The notes below the pieces were generated by a model. That model was given only the letters and a program-made list of their open reading frames with translations. It made no database searches and was not told the DNA's origin. 64,000 bases of DNA from an uncultured Clostridia bacterium (GTDB taxonomy: Bacteria; Bacillota; Clostridia; Christensenellales; CAG-314), in contig CALVWF010000004.1 of the NCBI GenBank assembly GCA_944364615.1, positions 1 to 64,000 of the forward strand, written 5' to 3'. Below, piece after piece: positions 8,570-17,358 of the stretch. Position 1 is the stretch's first letter. Every line of letters starts with the position of its first letter. The translations under genes and the position numbers were made by a program.

Positions 8570-9036
8570 AACTTCTTATATGCGATAAGCATATCCCCCG
8601 CACAAGTAAAAAGATACTTCGCGCCATTAACAAACGGCGTTTCTACCGAATGTTCCACCAGTACAAGCAGTTGTCCGCCGTTCATATCCGTAACGTCAAA
8701 ACGCTTGAAAGTCAAACCGTAGCGTTGAACGCAGTCGCTCTCACCGTTAAAGGTAACGGCAATGTCGCGACGATCGCCTGTTTCGGCATTGTCCAGAAAG
8801 CGGTAGTATTTTCTGAGTCTTCCGTACGTGATATTCCAGAACAGCAACGACGCTACTGCAAAACACATTGTCAATATTCCTGCCAGCATTACGCCCAACC
8901 AAAGCATGTGCGCAAGCGCAACCACCGCCACCGTACATAAAAAAGGCCAGCACACTGTGGCAAGACAGTAAATTGCCGTCATTGCCGAAAGAGTGCGTCT
9001 GAGCCTTGTTTTAATAGTGAAATCGTAAACCTGCAT
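8566..9036 (-). CDS. Small two-helix membrane protein, function unknown
   Basis: A 156-aa protein with two adjacent hydrophobic helices (about 20-68) near the N-terminus and a C-terminal soluble domain of about 80 residues. No family recognised. It begins 5 bp after the GH43 stop and overlaps the next gene by 4 nt, so it belongs to the same transcript as the sugar importer genes. Confidence 0.7.
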   Translation of the reverse strand: MQVYDFTIKTRLRRTLSAMTAIYCLATVCWPFLCTVAVVALAHMLWLGVMLAGILTMCFAVASLLFWNITYGRLRKYYRFLDNAETGDRRDIAVTFNGESDCVQRYGLTFKRFDVTDMNGGQLLVLVEHSVETPFVNGAKYLFTCAGDMLIAYKKL

Positions 9037-9040
9037 TTAT

Positions 9041-9958
9041 TTATTTATACCTTTCCACACGCAACACACCGTTTTCCGCAAATAATTTACAGATACGTGC
9101 CGTGCGGTTGTCCTGCGGTGACGGAGTGATTCCGTCACGTCCATGATACACTACATACAGTTGTCCGTCAACATCTATAATGCTGTTGTGACCTGTACCG
9201 AATTCATACTCGTTGCTTCTGATAAGCGGAGCATAGGTGTTGTCGTCGGGATACTTGCCGAATTTCAATTTGTTGAGGTGCATGTCGTTGCTGTGAGCGA
9301 CGCTGTATCCTATGTAATAAGTGTCCTTTTCGTAGCAGTTGCCGCTGAAAAGACAGTAATGGTAACCGTCGCGGTAAAAATAACTTGCTCCTTCTATAGT
9401 GTGCCAATGCTGTCCCTTGACAAACCTGTCTTTTTGAAAGATTTCCTCGTCCAAAGTGGGCAGTACTGCTTCTTCGGATTCTCCCGCCATTGTAAACGGA
9501 TCGGTCATTCTGTCCACTCGTATATAGGTGCCCACTCTGTCTCCTTCGTAGCGGTTGACCGAATAGAACATATAAAGTCCCGTTTCGTTCATATGCACGT
9601 CGGCGTCGATGGAAAATGGCGGCAACATGTCCTTCACGTAACGGAAAGGTCCTTCGGGACTGTCGGAAACGGCAACTTTTATAGCCTGAGTGTGCACGTC
9701 GTCGCTTTGCTCGGGCATGGAGGAATAATACATATAGAATCTGCCGTCTGCCTTTATCACGCAAGGCGCCCAGTATTCTTTCTGCCCCTTTTGACACATT
9801 ACCTTGCCTATGTAATCGAAATTGTCAAGAGTATTTGAACGGTAACAGTATACGCCGTCCCCTCCAGTGCAGTAAATGTAAAATCTGCCGTCGTCGCAAA
9901 TGATAAACGGATCCGGCTGACTGCCTTTTTTGTCTGTAATTTCATTGATTATTTTCAT
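9041..9958 (-). CDS. GH43-family glycosidase, cytoplasmic
   Basis: A 305-aa single-domain five-bladed beta-propeller of glycoside hydrolase family 43, which contains beta-xylosidases and alpha-arabinofuranosidases. Expected catalytic positions are present: general base Asp16 (SQPDPFI), pKa-modulating Asp118 (SIDADVH) and general acid Glu189 (HTIEGASY). EYWAPCV (61-67) is the typical WAP segment. There is no signal peptide, so it would act inside the cell on imported oligosaccharides. The ATG follows AAGGCGG. A hairpin separates it from the upstream GH43 lipoprotein gene. Confidence 0.9.
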   Translation of the reverse strand: MKIINEITDKKGSQPDPFIICDDGRFYIYCTGGDGVYCYRSNTLDNFDYIGKVMCQKGQKEYWAPCVIKADGRFYMYYSSMPEQSDDVHTQAIKVAVSDSPEGPFRYVKDMLPPFSIDADVHMNETGLYMFYSVNRYEGDRVGTYIRVDRMTDPFTMAGESEEAVLPTLDEEIFQKDRFVKGQHWHTIEGASYFYRDGYHYCLFSGNCYEKDTYYIGYSVAHSNDMHLNKLKFGKYPDDNTYAPLIRSNEYEFGTGHNSIIDVDGQLYVVYHGRDGITPSPQDNRTARICKLFAENGVLRVERYK

Positions 9959-10006
9959 AAATGTCCGCCTTTTAAATACGTCCCCTGAATTTTACAATTT
10001 TATTCA

Positions 10007-10037
10007 TATAGGGCAAAGCGTTTTGCCTTGCCCTATA
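10007..10037 (-). promoter_or_regulatory. Intercistronic hairpin between the two GH43 genes
   Basis: A 10-bp perfect stem TATAGGGCAA/TTGCCCTATA with an 11-nt loop sits in the 89-bp gap. On the minus strand it lacks a good U-run, so it probably acts as a weak terminator or an mRNA-stability hairpin. Confidence 0.5.
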
Positions 10038-10047
10038 AGTTTTAATG

Positions 10048-12498
10048 TCAGTTTGCTCCCAGTTTTTCTATTTGCGCCGAAACGTTTTCCTGACCGTTGA
10101 TGACGTTGTAATTGCGCACTCTGATACCCATGTTGAACACAAGGCATCCGCCCACAACTTCGTTGTTGAGTCCTCTGAGGTTGCTTGCCTCAGCAATAAG
10201 AGTGTCGTTTGCAAAGAAGTAGTACGTCGTACCCATACGGGCAATTGCAAGTTTTGCATAGTTGCCTTTGGTGTATTTAAGACCGGGGACCTGTATAACT
10301 TTTTCGGTGTTTGTCCAGTCGTAATCGCTGTTGTCGGACTTACGTTGAGTATAACCCACCGCTTCGTTGGTGAAATCACCGTTGTAAGCAGAGTCTATAT
10401 AGAAGAACGTACTGCCCGTATTGCTTCTGAGAACAAGTCCGAACTTGGGATAATTTTCCGCCGATCCGTTCCACATACGGTAGGGTTTGTCTTCCGTGAT
10501 GGTAAGTTCCGCTTCGAAGTAGAAGTAGTCGCCTGTGGCGTTTTTGAAATAAGCGAACTGATCGCCGGGGGCGGTATTTTCGATATAAGCGTTTTCAGTA
10601 CCGTCATCGGTGGAAAGATCGCCGTAACCCCATGTCGTATTGAATCCGCCCACGCTGCCTACGCTCACGCCGTCGGCATATTTGATGTAATCGCCGATCT
10701 GAGGATTTTCATAAGAATAGGAATCGGCAAAAGCCGTTACGGGCTGAGGATCGTCGACGTGTTTGCCCATCACGTAAATTTCTCCGATGGATACCGAAGG
10801 CACACCGCTGCTCAGTTTTATTCCGATTTCGATTTCGTTGACGGGAAGTTCGTCAAATTCCACGATGGAAGTGCCGCCGGGAAGCATTGTGGCGCGACTG
10901 TCGGAATGCCATGTGTAATCGAAGGGAACGTCGTCCACCTGAACCCATGCTTCACCTGAAGCGGACAGATACTTCATCTTGACATATTCCAACTGTACGA
11001 AAGACTGATTGTATTCCATACTGTTGTACACCAAAACGGAGCGCGCGTTTACCCAATCGTCGAATTTAAGGTTGATTGTGGCAATCTGTGTTGAAGTTGC
11101 CTCGGAAGTCTTGTATTCCTTTGCCAGATCGTAATCGTGAATCTTTATAATACCGTCGTTGAGGTACTTGACGTCACTGTCTGCTGCGGTATTGCTTGCA
11201 GTGATAGTTGCATCGAGCGCAACGTTTTCGTAACCGCTTATTTCAGCGGGCAAAGGCTGATAGGAATAGGTAGGTCCGTTGGAATGCATCAGTACCTGTC
11301 CGTTTTCGTCTTCTACAAACGTTACTCTGTCCACTGCCAGGGCACGACCGCCTTCGATAGTTCTGCGGTCAAGGAATGTGTGATAGGCAATCATCAGTTC
11401 GTCACCGCACTTGATGAAGCAATGGTGACCGGAACTTGCAATATTTCCCCATTCGGTGCTTGTTGCCAACACCGTACCGCCTTCGTCGGGCTGTATCTTT
11501 GTAAAGTCGCCCAGAGGACTGTCGGATATTGCCTGACGTACCTGATACAGTTCGCTTGTGTAAGCGTATACCGAGAAGGTAAGGAAATATGTTCCGTCCT
11601 TATAGTAAAGGAAAGGTCCTTCGTTTACAGTTGCGTAACCGTTACCGCCTTCGTCGATGTCGCCGAAGTGAGTGTTACCGCTGTCCATTTCCTGACGGAA
11701 ATCATCTACCGTCGTGTTGTAAATAGAAGTCAACTGTTTTAACGTGCCGTAATCGGGCGTAAACCAGTCCTTCATCTTAACGCCGTAAATTTCCTGATAA
11801 GAGCGCTTTCCCCAATCCTGGTAAGCGGAGAAGTACATATACTTGTCGCCAGTAACGGGGTCGACAAATGCGTGGTTGTCCAGTATCTGATTTTCTAATC
11901 CTTCGCGGTTGGGAAGAATTGACGAAAAATCGTAAACGGGTTCGGATACGGTCAGCAATTTGCCGTTGGCGTTTTCCATACCGTCGGGACATTCGAACGG
12001 TCCGTAAGGATTTTCCGAATAAGCAACGCTGATGCACAGTCTGTTGTTTACGCGGTAGTCCATTGCGGAATAGAACATATAATAAAGTTGGTCTTCTTCG
12101 TCGTACAGCACTTCCGGCGCCCAGTAGTTGTTGTGCGCCCAGGTTTCGGAAAAGTCAGGTTCGAATGCTACGCCCATGTATTCCCAGTTGGTGAGATCCT
12201 TTGAACGCCATGTCTGAATTCCGTGGCACTGAATAAGGTCGCTTGTGCCGTAGGCATAGAAGTAGCCTTCTTCTTCTCCCTCCGTGATGTAAATTACGGA
12301 AGGGTCGGCGATTTGAAATTTAAGTTCGTTGATATAGTAAAGGTTTTTGTTATATTCGTCCTTATTGACCGTTTCGTAGTCAATGTGTTGAAATTCGCCG
12401 GTGGTTTCCTGCTGAGCAGGATTGCACGCCGTAACGCCCGACACCAATGACAGCATCATTACCAATACGAGAACAAGCGAAAAACTTTTCTTAATCAT
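10048..12498 (-). CDS. Secreted GH43-family lipoprotein with carbohydrate-binding modules
   Basis: An 816-aa protein with a lipoprotein signal peptide (Cys25 in VSGVTAC), so it would be anchored on the outer face of the membrane. Residues 50-410 form a GH43 propeller: base Asp65 (IADPSVIY), Asp207 (ILDNHAF), acid Glu293 (VNEGPF), and WAPEV (126-130). Residues about 425-585 resemble an F5/8-type (CBM32-like) sugar-binding domain (NVALDATITASN...). The last 220 residues are a LamG-like module that recurs in the 1739-aa lipoprotein of this locus (compare PKFGLVLRSN with PKFGAILRND). It would cut arabino- or xylo-polysaccharide outside the cell for the ABC importer upstream. The ATG follows AGGAGA. 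Confidence 0.9.
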   Translation of the reverse strand: MIKKSFSLVLVLVMMLSLVSGVTACNPAQQETTGEFQHIDYETVNKDEYNKNLYYINELKFQIADPSVIYITEGEEEGYFYAYGTSDLIQCHGIQTWRSKDLTNWEYMGVAFEPDFSETWAHNNYWAPEVLYDEEDQLYYMFYSAMDYRVNNRLCISVAYSENPYGPFECPDGMENANGKLLTVSEPVYDFSSILPNREGLENQILDNHAFVDPVTGDKYMYFSAYQDWGKRSYQEIYGVKMKDWFTPDYGTLKQLTSIYNTTVDDFRQEMDSGNTHFGDIDEGGNGYATVNEGPFLYYKDGTYFLTFSVYAYTSELYQVRQAISDSPLGDFTKIQPDEGGTVLATSTEWGNIASSGHHCFIKCGDELMIAYHTFLDRRTIEGGRALAVDRVTFVEDENGQVLMHSNGPTYSYQPLPAEISGYENVALDATITASNTAADSDVKYLNDGIIKIHDYDLAKEYKTSEATSTQIATINLKFDDWVNARSVLVYNSMEYNQSFVQLEYVKMKYLSASGEAWVQVDDVPFDYTWHSDSRATMLPGGTSIVEFDELPVNEIEIGIKLSSGVPSVSIGEIYVMGKHVDDPQPVTAFADSYSYENPQIGDYIKYADGVSVGSVGGFNTTWGYGDLSTDDGTENAYIENTAPGDQFAYFKNATGDYFYFEAELTITEDKPYRMWNGSAENYPKFGLVLRSNTGSTFFYIDSAYNGDFTNEAVGYTQRKSDNSDYDWTNTEKVIQVPGLKYTKGNYAKLAIARMGTTYYFFANDTLIAEASNLRGLNNEVVGGCLVFNMGIRVRNYNVINGQENVSAQIEKLGAN

Positions 12499-12524
12499 GA
12501 TCGTCTCCTGTTAATTATTTTAGA

Positions 12525-13424
12525 TTACAGTTTCATACCGCTTGTTGCAATACCTTCGACAAAGTATTTCTGCGCAACAAGGTAAAGAGTTATTGTAGGC
12601 ACAATACTTATGATAGTTGCCGCCATCATTGCGGGTACGTTGCTCAGTGAGAACTTATCCTTTAACAGATTGAGAGCAATCTGCAATGTGTACATTTCAG
12701 GCGATTGAAGATAAATCAACGGTCCGAGATAGTCGTTGTAACCGCCGATAAATCCCAACAGTCCCTGCGCCAGCAAAGCAGGCACCGACAACGGAACCAT
12801 TATTTTCCAGAACATCGTAAAGTAATCCATGCCGTCCAGTTTGGCCGCTTCCAGCAGTTCGGTGGGAATACCCATATAGAACTGTCTCATAAAGAACACG
12901 CATGTCGCCGCACCGAACATACCGGGAATCATCAAAGGCAACGGCGTGTCCACCCAACCGATCTGGTTGAAAATTATGTAACTGGGCGTCAACAGAATCG
13001 TTCCCGGAATCATCATCGTGAGGAGCAACAGCGAAAACAGCCAGTTTTTGCCCTTGAAACGCAGTTTTGCGAAAGCGTACGCACTGAGCGACGAACAGAA
13101 CAAACCTAATATGGTGGGAGGCAGAATGATCCACAACGTGTTGAAAAATCCCATTATAAGCAGAGGAACTCCCTCTATTGCCGAACCGGTAGTATATTCG
13201 AATACAGCCTGATAGCCCTGCAAAGTGAATCCTTCTTCCGGCCACCACTTGAAGTTAAGGCTGTTGGCTTCCGAAGCGGTCTTCAGCGAAGTCACCAATA
13301 CAAGCGAAAAAGGAATAAATATCCACAGCGCAAACAGCACCAGAACGACATAGATCAGTGTTTTGGCTAAGGTTTTTTTCACCATTTCGGATGTGTCTTT
13401 TCTTATTTTAATTTTCTTAATCAT
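12525..13424 (-). CDS. Sugar ABC transporter permease, MalG type
   Basis: A 299-aa inner-membrane permease with six predicted helices and the EAA loop at about 205-224 (ELLEAAKLDGMDYFTMFWKI), which docks the ATPase. The C-terminal FVEGIATSGMKL ending is typical of MalG-like permeases. Its start overlaps the stop of the MalF-type gene by 8 nt, so the two subunits are coupled. Confidence 0.95.
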   Translation of the reverse strand: MIKKIKIRKDTSEMVKKTLAKTLIYVVLVLFALWIFIPFSLVLVTSLKTASEANSLNFKWWPEEGFTLQGYQAVFEYTTGSAIEGVPLLIMGFFNTLWIILPPTILGLFCSSLSAYAFAKLRFKGKNWLFSLLLLTMMIPGTILLTPSYIIFNQIGWVDTPLPLMIPGMFGAATCVFFMRQFYMGIPTELLEAAKLDGMDYFTMFWKIMVPLSVPALLAQGLLGFIGGYNDYLGPLIYLQSPEMYTLQIALNLLKDKFSLSNVPAMMAATIISIVPTITLYLVAQKYFVEGIATSGMKL

Positions 13425-14340
13425 AACTCACCCACTTCTTCGATACGGCAAAGTTGATGACGGTCAATACAAGTATCATCAGAGCCAGTAAAAATGCCGT
13501 GGCGGCTGCTATACCCATTGTGTTGTCGTAACTGAATGCGTTGCGGTACAGATAGAACACGATGGTCAGTCCGTCGTTGTTGGGACCGGTGCCGTTTCCG
13601 CCGCCGATAATCTGAGGTCTAACAAATTCCTGCAATGCGCCAATCAGTCCCGTAGTTACAAGGAAAAACGTTGTGGGCGATATAGCAGGTAAAGTAATGT
13701 GAATGAAACTTTGGAAAGAATTTGCTCCGTCCACCTTTGCCGCTTCGTACAACGTGCTGTTGACGTTGGTCAAAGCCGCGCCGTACAAAACTATTCCGTA
13801 CGCGGTACCCGACCAGACTCCGATGAGAATCATTACACCAAGGTAGTAGTCGGAACTGGTGAGCCACGGAATCGCCGTTTCGCGGGTAAGTCCCAACAAT
13901 GAGTTGAGTATACCGTGATTCTGGTTGAATATCAATTCCCACATCAGAGCGACTGCCACCGCACAGCATACGTAAGGTATAAAGTAAATGGATCTGAACA
14001 CTTTTTTGCCCTTGATGTTTTTGGTAAGAAGATAGGCTATTATCAGAGCGATAATTATACAAATGGGCAACGACAATGCCATTACAAAGGTGTTTCCTAT
14101 CGATTTCCAGAACATCTTGTCGCTTAAAACTTCCACAAAGTTGTTGATGCTGTTAAATGTTCCGTTGGCGATGTCCCCTCTGCCGGGGATTCTCATAAAC
14201 GCTATTACGATAGCCATTACCAACGGAATTAATCCGAACAGCGCAAAACCGACAACGGGTATCAACGCCATCAGCAATCCGCTGATGTTTTCCGTTCTGC
14301 CGCTTTTTTTGCGTTTATTGTAGATGTTGCTTAGATACAT
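13417..14340 (-). CDS. Sugar ABC transporter permease, MalF type
   Basis: A 307-aa permease with six helices and an EAA loop near residue 205 (TLYEAAKVDGANSFQSFIHI). It pairs with the MalG-type subunit encoded immediately downstream. A tandem hairpin separates it from the binding-protein gene, a common way to make less permease than binding protein. The ATG follows AGGAG. Confidence 0.95.
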   Translation of the reverse strand: MYLSNIYNKRKKSGRTENISGLLMALIPVVGFALFGLIPLVMAIVIAFMRIPGRGDIANGTFNSINNFVEVLSDKMFWKSIGNTFVMALSLPICIIIALIIAYLLTKNIKGKKVFRSIYFIPYVCCAVAVALMWELIFNQNHGILNSLLGLTRETAIPWLTSSDYYLGVMILIGVWSGTAYGIVLYGAALTNVNSTLYEAAKVDGANSFQSFIHITLPAISPTTFFLVTTGLIGALQEFVRPQIIGGGNGTGPNNDGLTIVFYLYRNAFSYDNTMGIAAATAFLLALMILVLTVINFAVSKKWVSYD

Positions 14341-14352
14341 TGTGTTTCTCCT

Positions 14353-14386
14353 CTCTCCCTACGGAGAGGGGCTTGCGTCAAGCCCC
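14353..14386 (-). promoter_or_regulatory. Tandem hairpins after the binding-protein gene
   Basis: Two adjacent stems: GGGGCTTG/CAAGCCCC (14368-14386, containing the binding-protein stop codon) and CTCTCC/GGAGAG (14353-14368). No U-run follows, so they more likely protect the upstream mRNA from 3' exonucleases than end transcription fully. Confidence 0.6.
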
Positions 14387-16195
14387 GAATACTTGCGTAT
14401 AACTGAGTAACTTTTCAAAAGTGCTCTCATATTCGTAAGAATTGAAAAATTCGGTCATTGTCTTTTCGCCGTTTCTTACGTCACCGTTAAGCACGCCCGC
14501 CCAGTCGTCTATCCACTTCTTGTCGGACAGATACCACCAGTCGCCTGCCTGCTGTATTTCGGCGGCACGGACAAATACTATGGAGTTTTTGGGATCTTTG
14601 TCGGATTGAAGGAATACTTCGCTGTTAGCAAGGTCTTTCTGCAGAGGAATTGCAAATCCCGCCTCTGCCTGCAATGTCTGACCTTCCGTTCCGCCTATAT
14701 ATTCGATGAATTTCCACGCAGCGGTAGGAACTTGCGAATTCTTGTTGATGCACAGTCCGACCGAACCGCTGTGTCCCGCTTCTACGCCGTGAACGGTGAT
14801 GTTGCCTTCGGCGTCATATTCTTTGTACATGGGCAGCGGAGCCACATCCCATTCGTCCGTCATCTGTTCGCGGAAGTTGGTAACGTTCCATCTTCCGTCT
14901 ACAAGCATCGAGATGTTACCGTAAACGAATTCGTTTGTCTTGCCTGCGTCCGTACCGATGGAAGAAGGGCTGGGAGTGATTCCGTAACCTTTGTACTGAA
15001 CGCCGTCGAATTCGTCCACCAATTGTCCTTCCTTGGAACCGAGACATACAAATTCGGTAAACGCTTCACGCTGACTGGGCAGTTCGTTGAGTTTGTCCTG
15101 TTCTTTGAGTTGAAGCACTTCGGCGGAAATTTCCTTGCTGTAATCCGCTCCTGCCGTAGGAACCGATGTCAGACCGAGTTTATCCTTGTATTCGATGATC
15201 TCGCCGGCATTGTACTTAACGCCGTTGACGGTAACGCCCTCTGTAACGTCATCTGCAACGATGTAGTTCTTTGTGCCGTCCATAAGCGTAAAGTCGTAGT
15301 AACCGCCGTTATAGTTCGGATCTGTCGTGGGAATGTATTCAATACAGTCTCCGCCTACCGTCCAACCGTAGTTGAACCACCATTCGGTAAAGTAACCGTA
15401 AGCAACGTCGTTTGTTTTACGCTGTTCTGTCTGCACGATCTTGGCAAGTTCGTTTGTCTCTTCCCAACTCATAGGAACCTGATTGTTGAAGAACATCTTG
15501 CCGTTGTCGTAGAAAAATCCCTTTTCCTTTACAGTGCCGGTAATGCCCAGTTGAGCCTTTGTGTTGCCCCTTGCGTCCGCTGCGCCTGCATTGAATTTGT
15601 CAAGATCTTCGGCTGCAACGCTGAGCACTGTAACGCCCGCTTGTTTGAAGTGCGTTTCGTTGTAGAAAATAACCGTCGGTCCGATATCCTTGGGAACGCC
15701 ATAATATCTGCCCGTTTCGGTGTTGGACAACTTGGTGTTTACGTCGTACTTGTAACGTGTAACAACCGTGTCCCACATTGTGTTAACGTCGTAAACTTTA
15801 CTTGTCGCCATGTAATCGGTAATATCCAGCAACAAGCCTGCTTCCGCATATGACTTGTAACCGCTGTCCCCTACGTAGAATACGTCCAGTTTGCTGCCAC
15901 TTAAAGCCTGACGTACAGCGTCTTCGTAGTTGTTCGATGACTTTGTTATGAGAGATACCTTGATTACTCCCTCGTTCGCCTTATTGAACGAGTCTACGAG
16001 GGATTGGAAAACTTCTTCTTCGACGGTGTCGCCGTAGAACCAGAATTCCACGTTGGAAACTTTGTCGCTGGGACGAATGTTTCCCTCATCGTCAATTTCT
16101 ATGTCTTCTTTCGGTGCCGGTTTGCATGCCGCGAATACTCCGACTACCAGAATCAGACAAATTGCGATGCTTAAAAATCTGATAAGTTTCTTCAT
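14378..16195 (-). CDS. Sugar ABC transporter substrate-binding lipoprotein
   Basis: A 605-aa family-1 solute-binding protein with a lipoprotein signal peptide (Cys24 in GVFAACKP). The mature part begins with the family-typical VEFWFYGDTVEEEVFQSLVDSF segment; SMLVDGRWNV and the C-terminal AAWKFIEYIGG are also characteristic. It is about 150 residues longer than usual because of an insertion around residues 190-370. It would capture oligosaccharide for the two permeases downstream. The ATG at 16195 follows GGAGG; the 17-codon upstream extension is rejected. Confidence 0.93.
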   Translation of the reverse strand: MKKLIRFLSIAICLILVVGVFAACKPAPKEDIEIDDEGNIRPSDKVSNVEFWFYGDTVEEEVFQSLVDSFNKANEGVIKVSLITKSSNNYEDAVRQALSGSKLDVFYVGDSGYKSYAEAGLLLDITDYMATSKVYDVNTMWDTVVTRYKYDVNTKLSNTETGRYYGVPKDIGPTVIFYNETHFKQAGVTVLSVAAEDLDKFNAGAADARGNTKAQLGITGTVKEKGFFYDNGKMFFNNQVPMSWEETNELAKIVQTEQRKTNDVAYGYFTEWWFNYGWTVGGDCIEYIPTTDPNYNGGYYDFTLMDGTKNYIVADDVTEGVTVNGVKYNAGEIIEYKDKLGLTSVPTAGADYSKEISAEVLQLKEQDKLNELPSQREAFTEFVCLGSKEGQLVDEFDGVQYKGYGITPSPSSIGTDAGKTNEFVYGNISMLVDGRWNVTNFREQMTDEWDVAPLPMYKEYDAEGNITVHGVEAGHSGSVGLCINKNSQVPTAAWKFIEYIGGTEGQTLQAEAGFAIPLQKDLANSEVFLQSDKDPKNSIVFVRAAEIQQAGDWWYLSDKKWIDDWAGVLNGDVRNGEKTMTEFFNSYEYESTFEKLLSYTQVFGA

Positions 16196-16244
16196 AATAT
16201 TCCTCCAAAAAATTTTTGTATGTTGACACGCACTTTGCCGAAAC

Positions 16245-16257
16245 AAAATACGTTTTT
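16245..16257. promoter_or_regulatory. Possible second LacI/CcpA-type site before the binding-protein gene
   Basis: AAAATACGTTTTT is a near-palindrome with the central ACGT typical of LacI/CcpA-family operators, located about 50 bp upstream of the binding-protein start. No clear promoter accompanies it, so this is tentative. Confidence 0.3.
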
Positions 16258-16268
16258 AACAAATCGGA

Positions 16269-17219
16269 TCAGACGAGATAAACGTCTTCTACATGTACGG
16301 TGACGTCGCCGATATTACTGCAACGGATACGTTTGAGCAACAATTCCACCGCTTTTTCGGAAAAAGCCTGCTTGTCGTAGCCAACAGTGTCCACTTTGCT
16401 GTGAAAACGCAGTTCCTTGCGTATTTCGTCGAATCCCGCAATTGTCTTTCCCGTTATTCCGAGTTCGGCAAGTTTGTCCATCACTATGTACGCGCCGAAA
16501 TCGTTGAAACAGAAAATTGCATCGAAAGGCTCGCCGCTTTGCACAAGCAATTCCACCGCCCGTTCGTAAGACCCCACTTCGTAGGCAAAATACACGTTGG
16601 GCGTCAGTCCGTTGTCTTCAAGTGCCTTTTCGTAACCTGCGCATCTGTCTAAAGAACAGTCTATGGTGCGGTTTTCGCCTATGTACACAATATTTTTAGC
16701 ACCTTTGTCCACAAGTCGCTGAGTAATGATATAACCGCCCTTGTAATTGTCCAGTACTACGTAGTCGAAGCCTTCCGCTTTTCTTCCCAGAATGACTGTG
16801 GGAATGTTGAGTTTTTTGAGCATTGCCGCAGCGTCGTCGTCGGGAGCAAACATACTTATAAGCCCGTCAACGTCCGACGACATCACCTGTTTGACATCGT
16901 CTGTGCTGAAAAGTTGATTGTGTGAATACAAAGTCACAAACGTGTAGCCGTGCTCAAGCAACATAAACTGCATGTAATTTATCGTTACCGAGTAGTAAGG
17001 ATTGAGCAGACTGTCGCAAAGGATCCCTATACGGTTGCTGTTTCCTTTGCGCAATATAGATGCCGAGCGATTAGGCACATACCCCATTTCTTCCGCTATG
17101 TGACGTATGCGCTGTTTGGTATTTACCGATATGTCATCGGCGTCCATCAGCGCGCGGGACACGCAGTTTGCCGAATAACCGCTGGCCTTGGCAATGTCTT
17201 TTAATGTTACTCTCTTCAT
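16269..17219 (-). CDS. LacI-family regulator of the polysaccharide locus
   Basis: A 316-aa regulator. Residues 1-55 are a LacI-type helix-turn-helix (VTLKDIAKASGYSANCVSRAL), followed by the hinge RSASILRKG and a periplasmic-binding-protein-like sugar-sensing domain (about 60-316). It sits inside the locus, between the binding-protein gene and the SGNH lipoprotein gene. A perfect palindrome with the LacI-family central CG lies downstream of the promoter that starts the locus. It would repress until an arabino/xylo-oligosaccharide or monosaccharide binds. The ATG at 17219 follows GAGGG; the 14-codon extension lacks a ribosome site. Confidence 0.93.
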   Translation of the reverse strand: MKRVTLKDIAKASGYSANCVSRALMDADDISVNTKQRIRHIAEEMGYVPNRSASILRKGNSNRIGILCDSLLNPYYSVTINYMQFMLLEHGYTFVTLYSHNQLFSTDDVKQVMSSDVDGLISMFAPDDDAAAMLKKLNIPTVILGRKAEGFDYVVLDNYKGGYIITQRLVDKGAKNIVYIGENRTIDCSLDRCAGYEKALEDNGLTPNVYFAYEVGSYERAVELLVQSGEPFDAIFCFNDFGAYIVMDKLAELGITGKTIAGFDEIRKELRFHSKVDTVGYDKQAFSEKAVELLLKRIRCSNIGDVTVHVEDVYLV

Positions 17220-17248
17220 TTTCCCTCGCCTTTTTAAAGAAACACTGC

Positions 17249-17312
17249 CAGCGCAACGCAAAACTTTGCGCTGTACGGTATTCCTTTCCCGACGCAGGTT
17301 TCCCTGCGTCGG
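17249..17312 (-). promoter_or_regulatory. Two strong hairpins between the giant lipoprotein gene and lacI
   Basis: CCGACGCAGG/CCTGCGTCGG with a 4-nt loop (17289-17312) and CAGCGCAA/TTGCGCTG (17249-17273). Neither has a clean U-run on the minus strand. They may partly terminate or protect the upstream transcript, lowering expression of lacI and the importer. Confidence 0.55.
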
Positions 17313-17358
17313 AAGAAATACTCGTTACAAACCGTATATCGAACGGTAATTCAAATTG

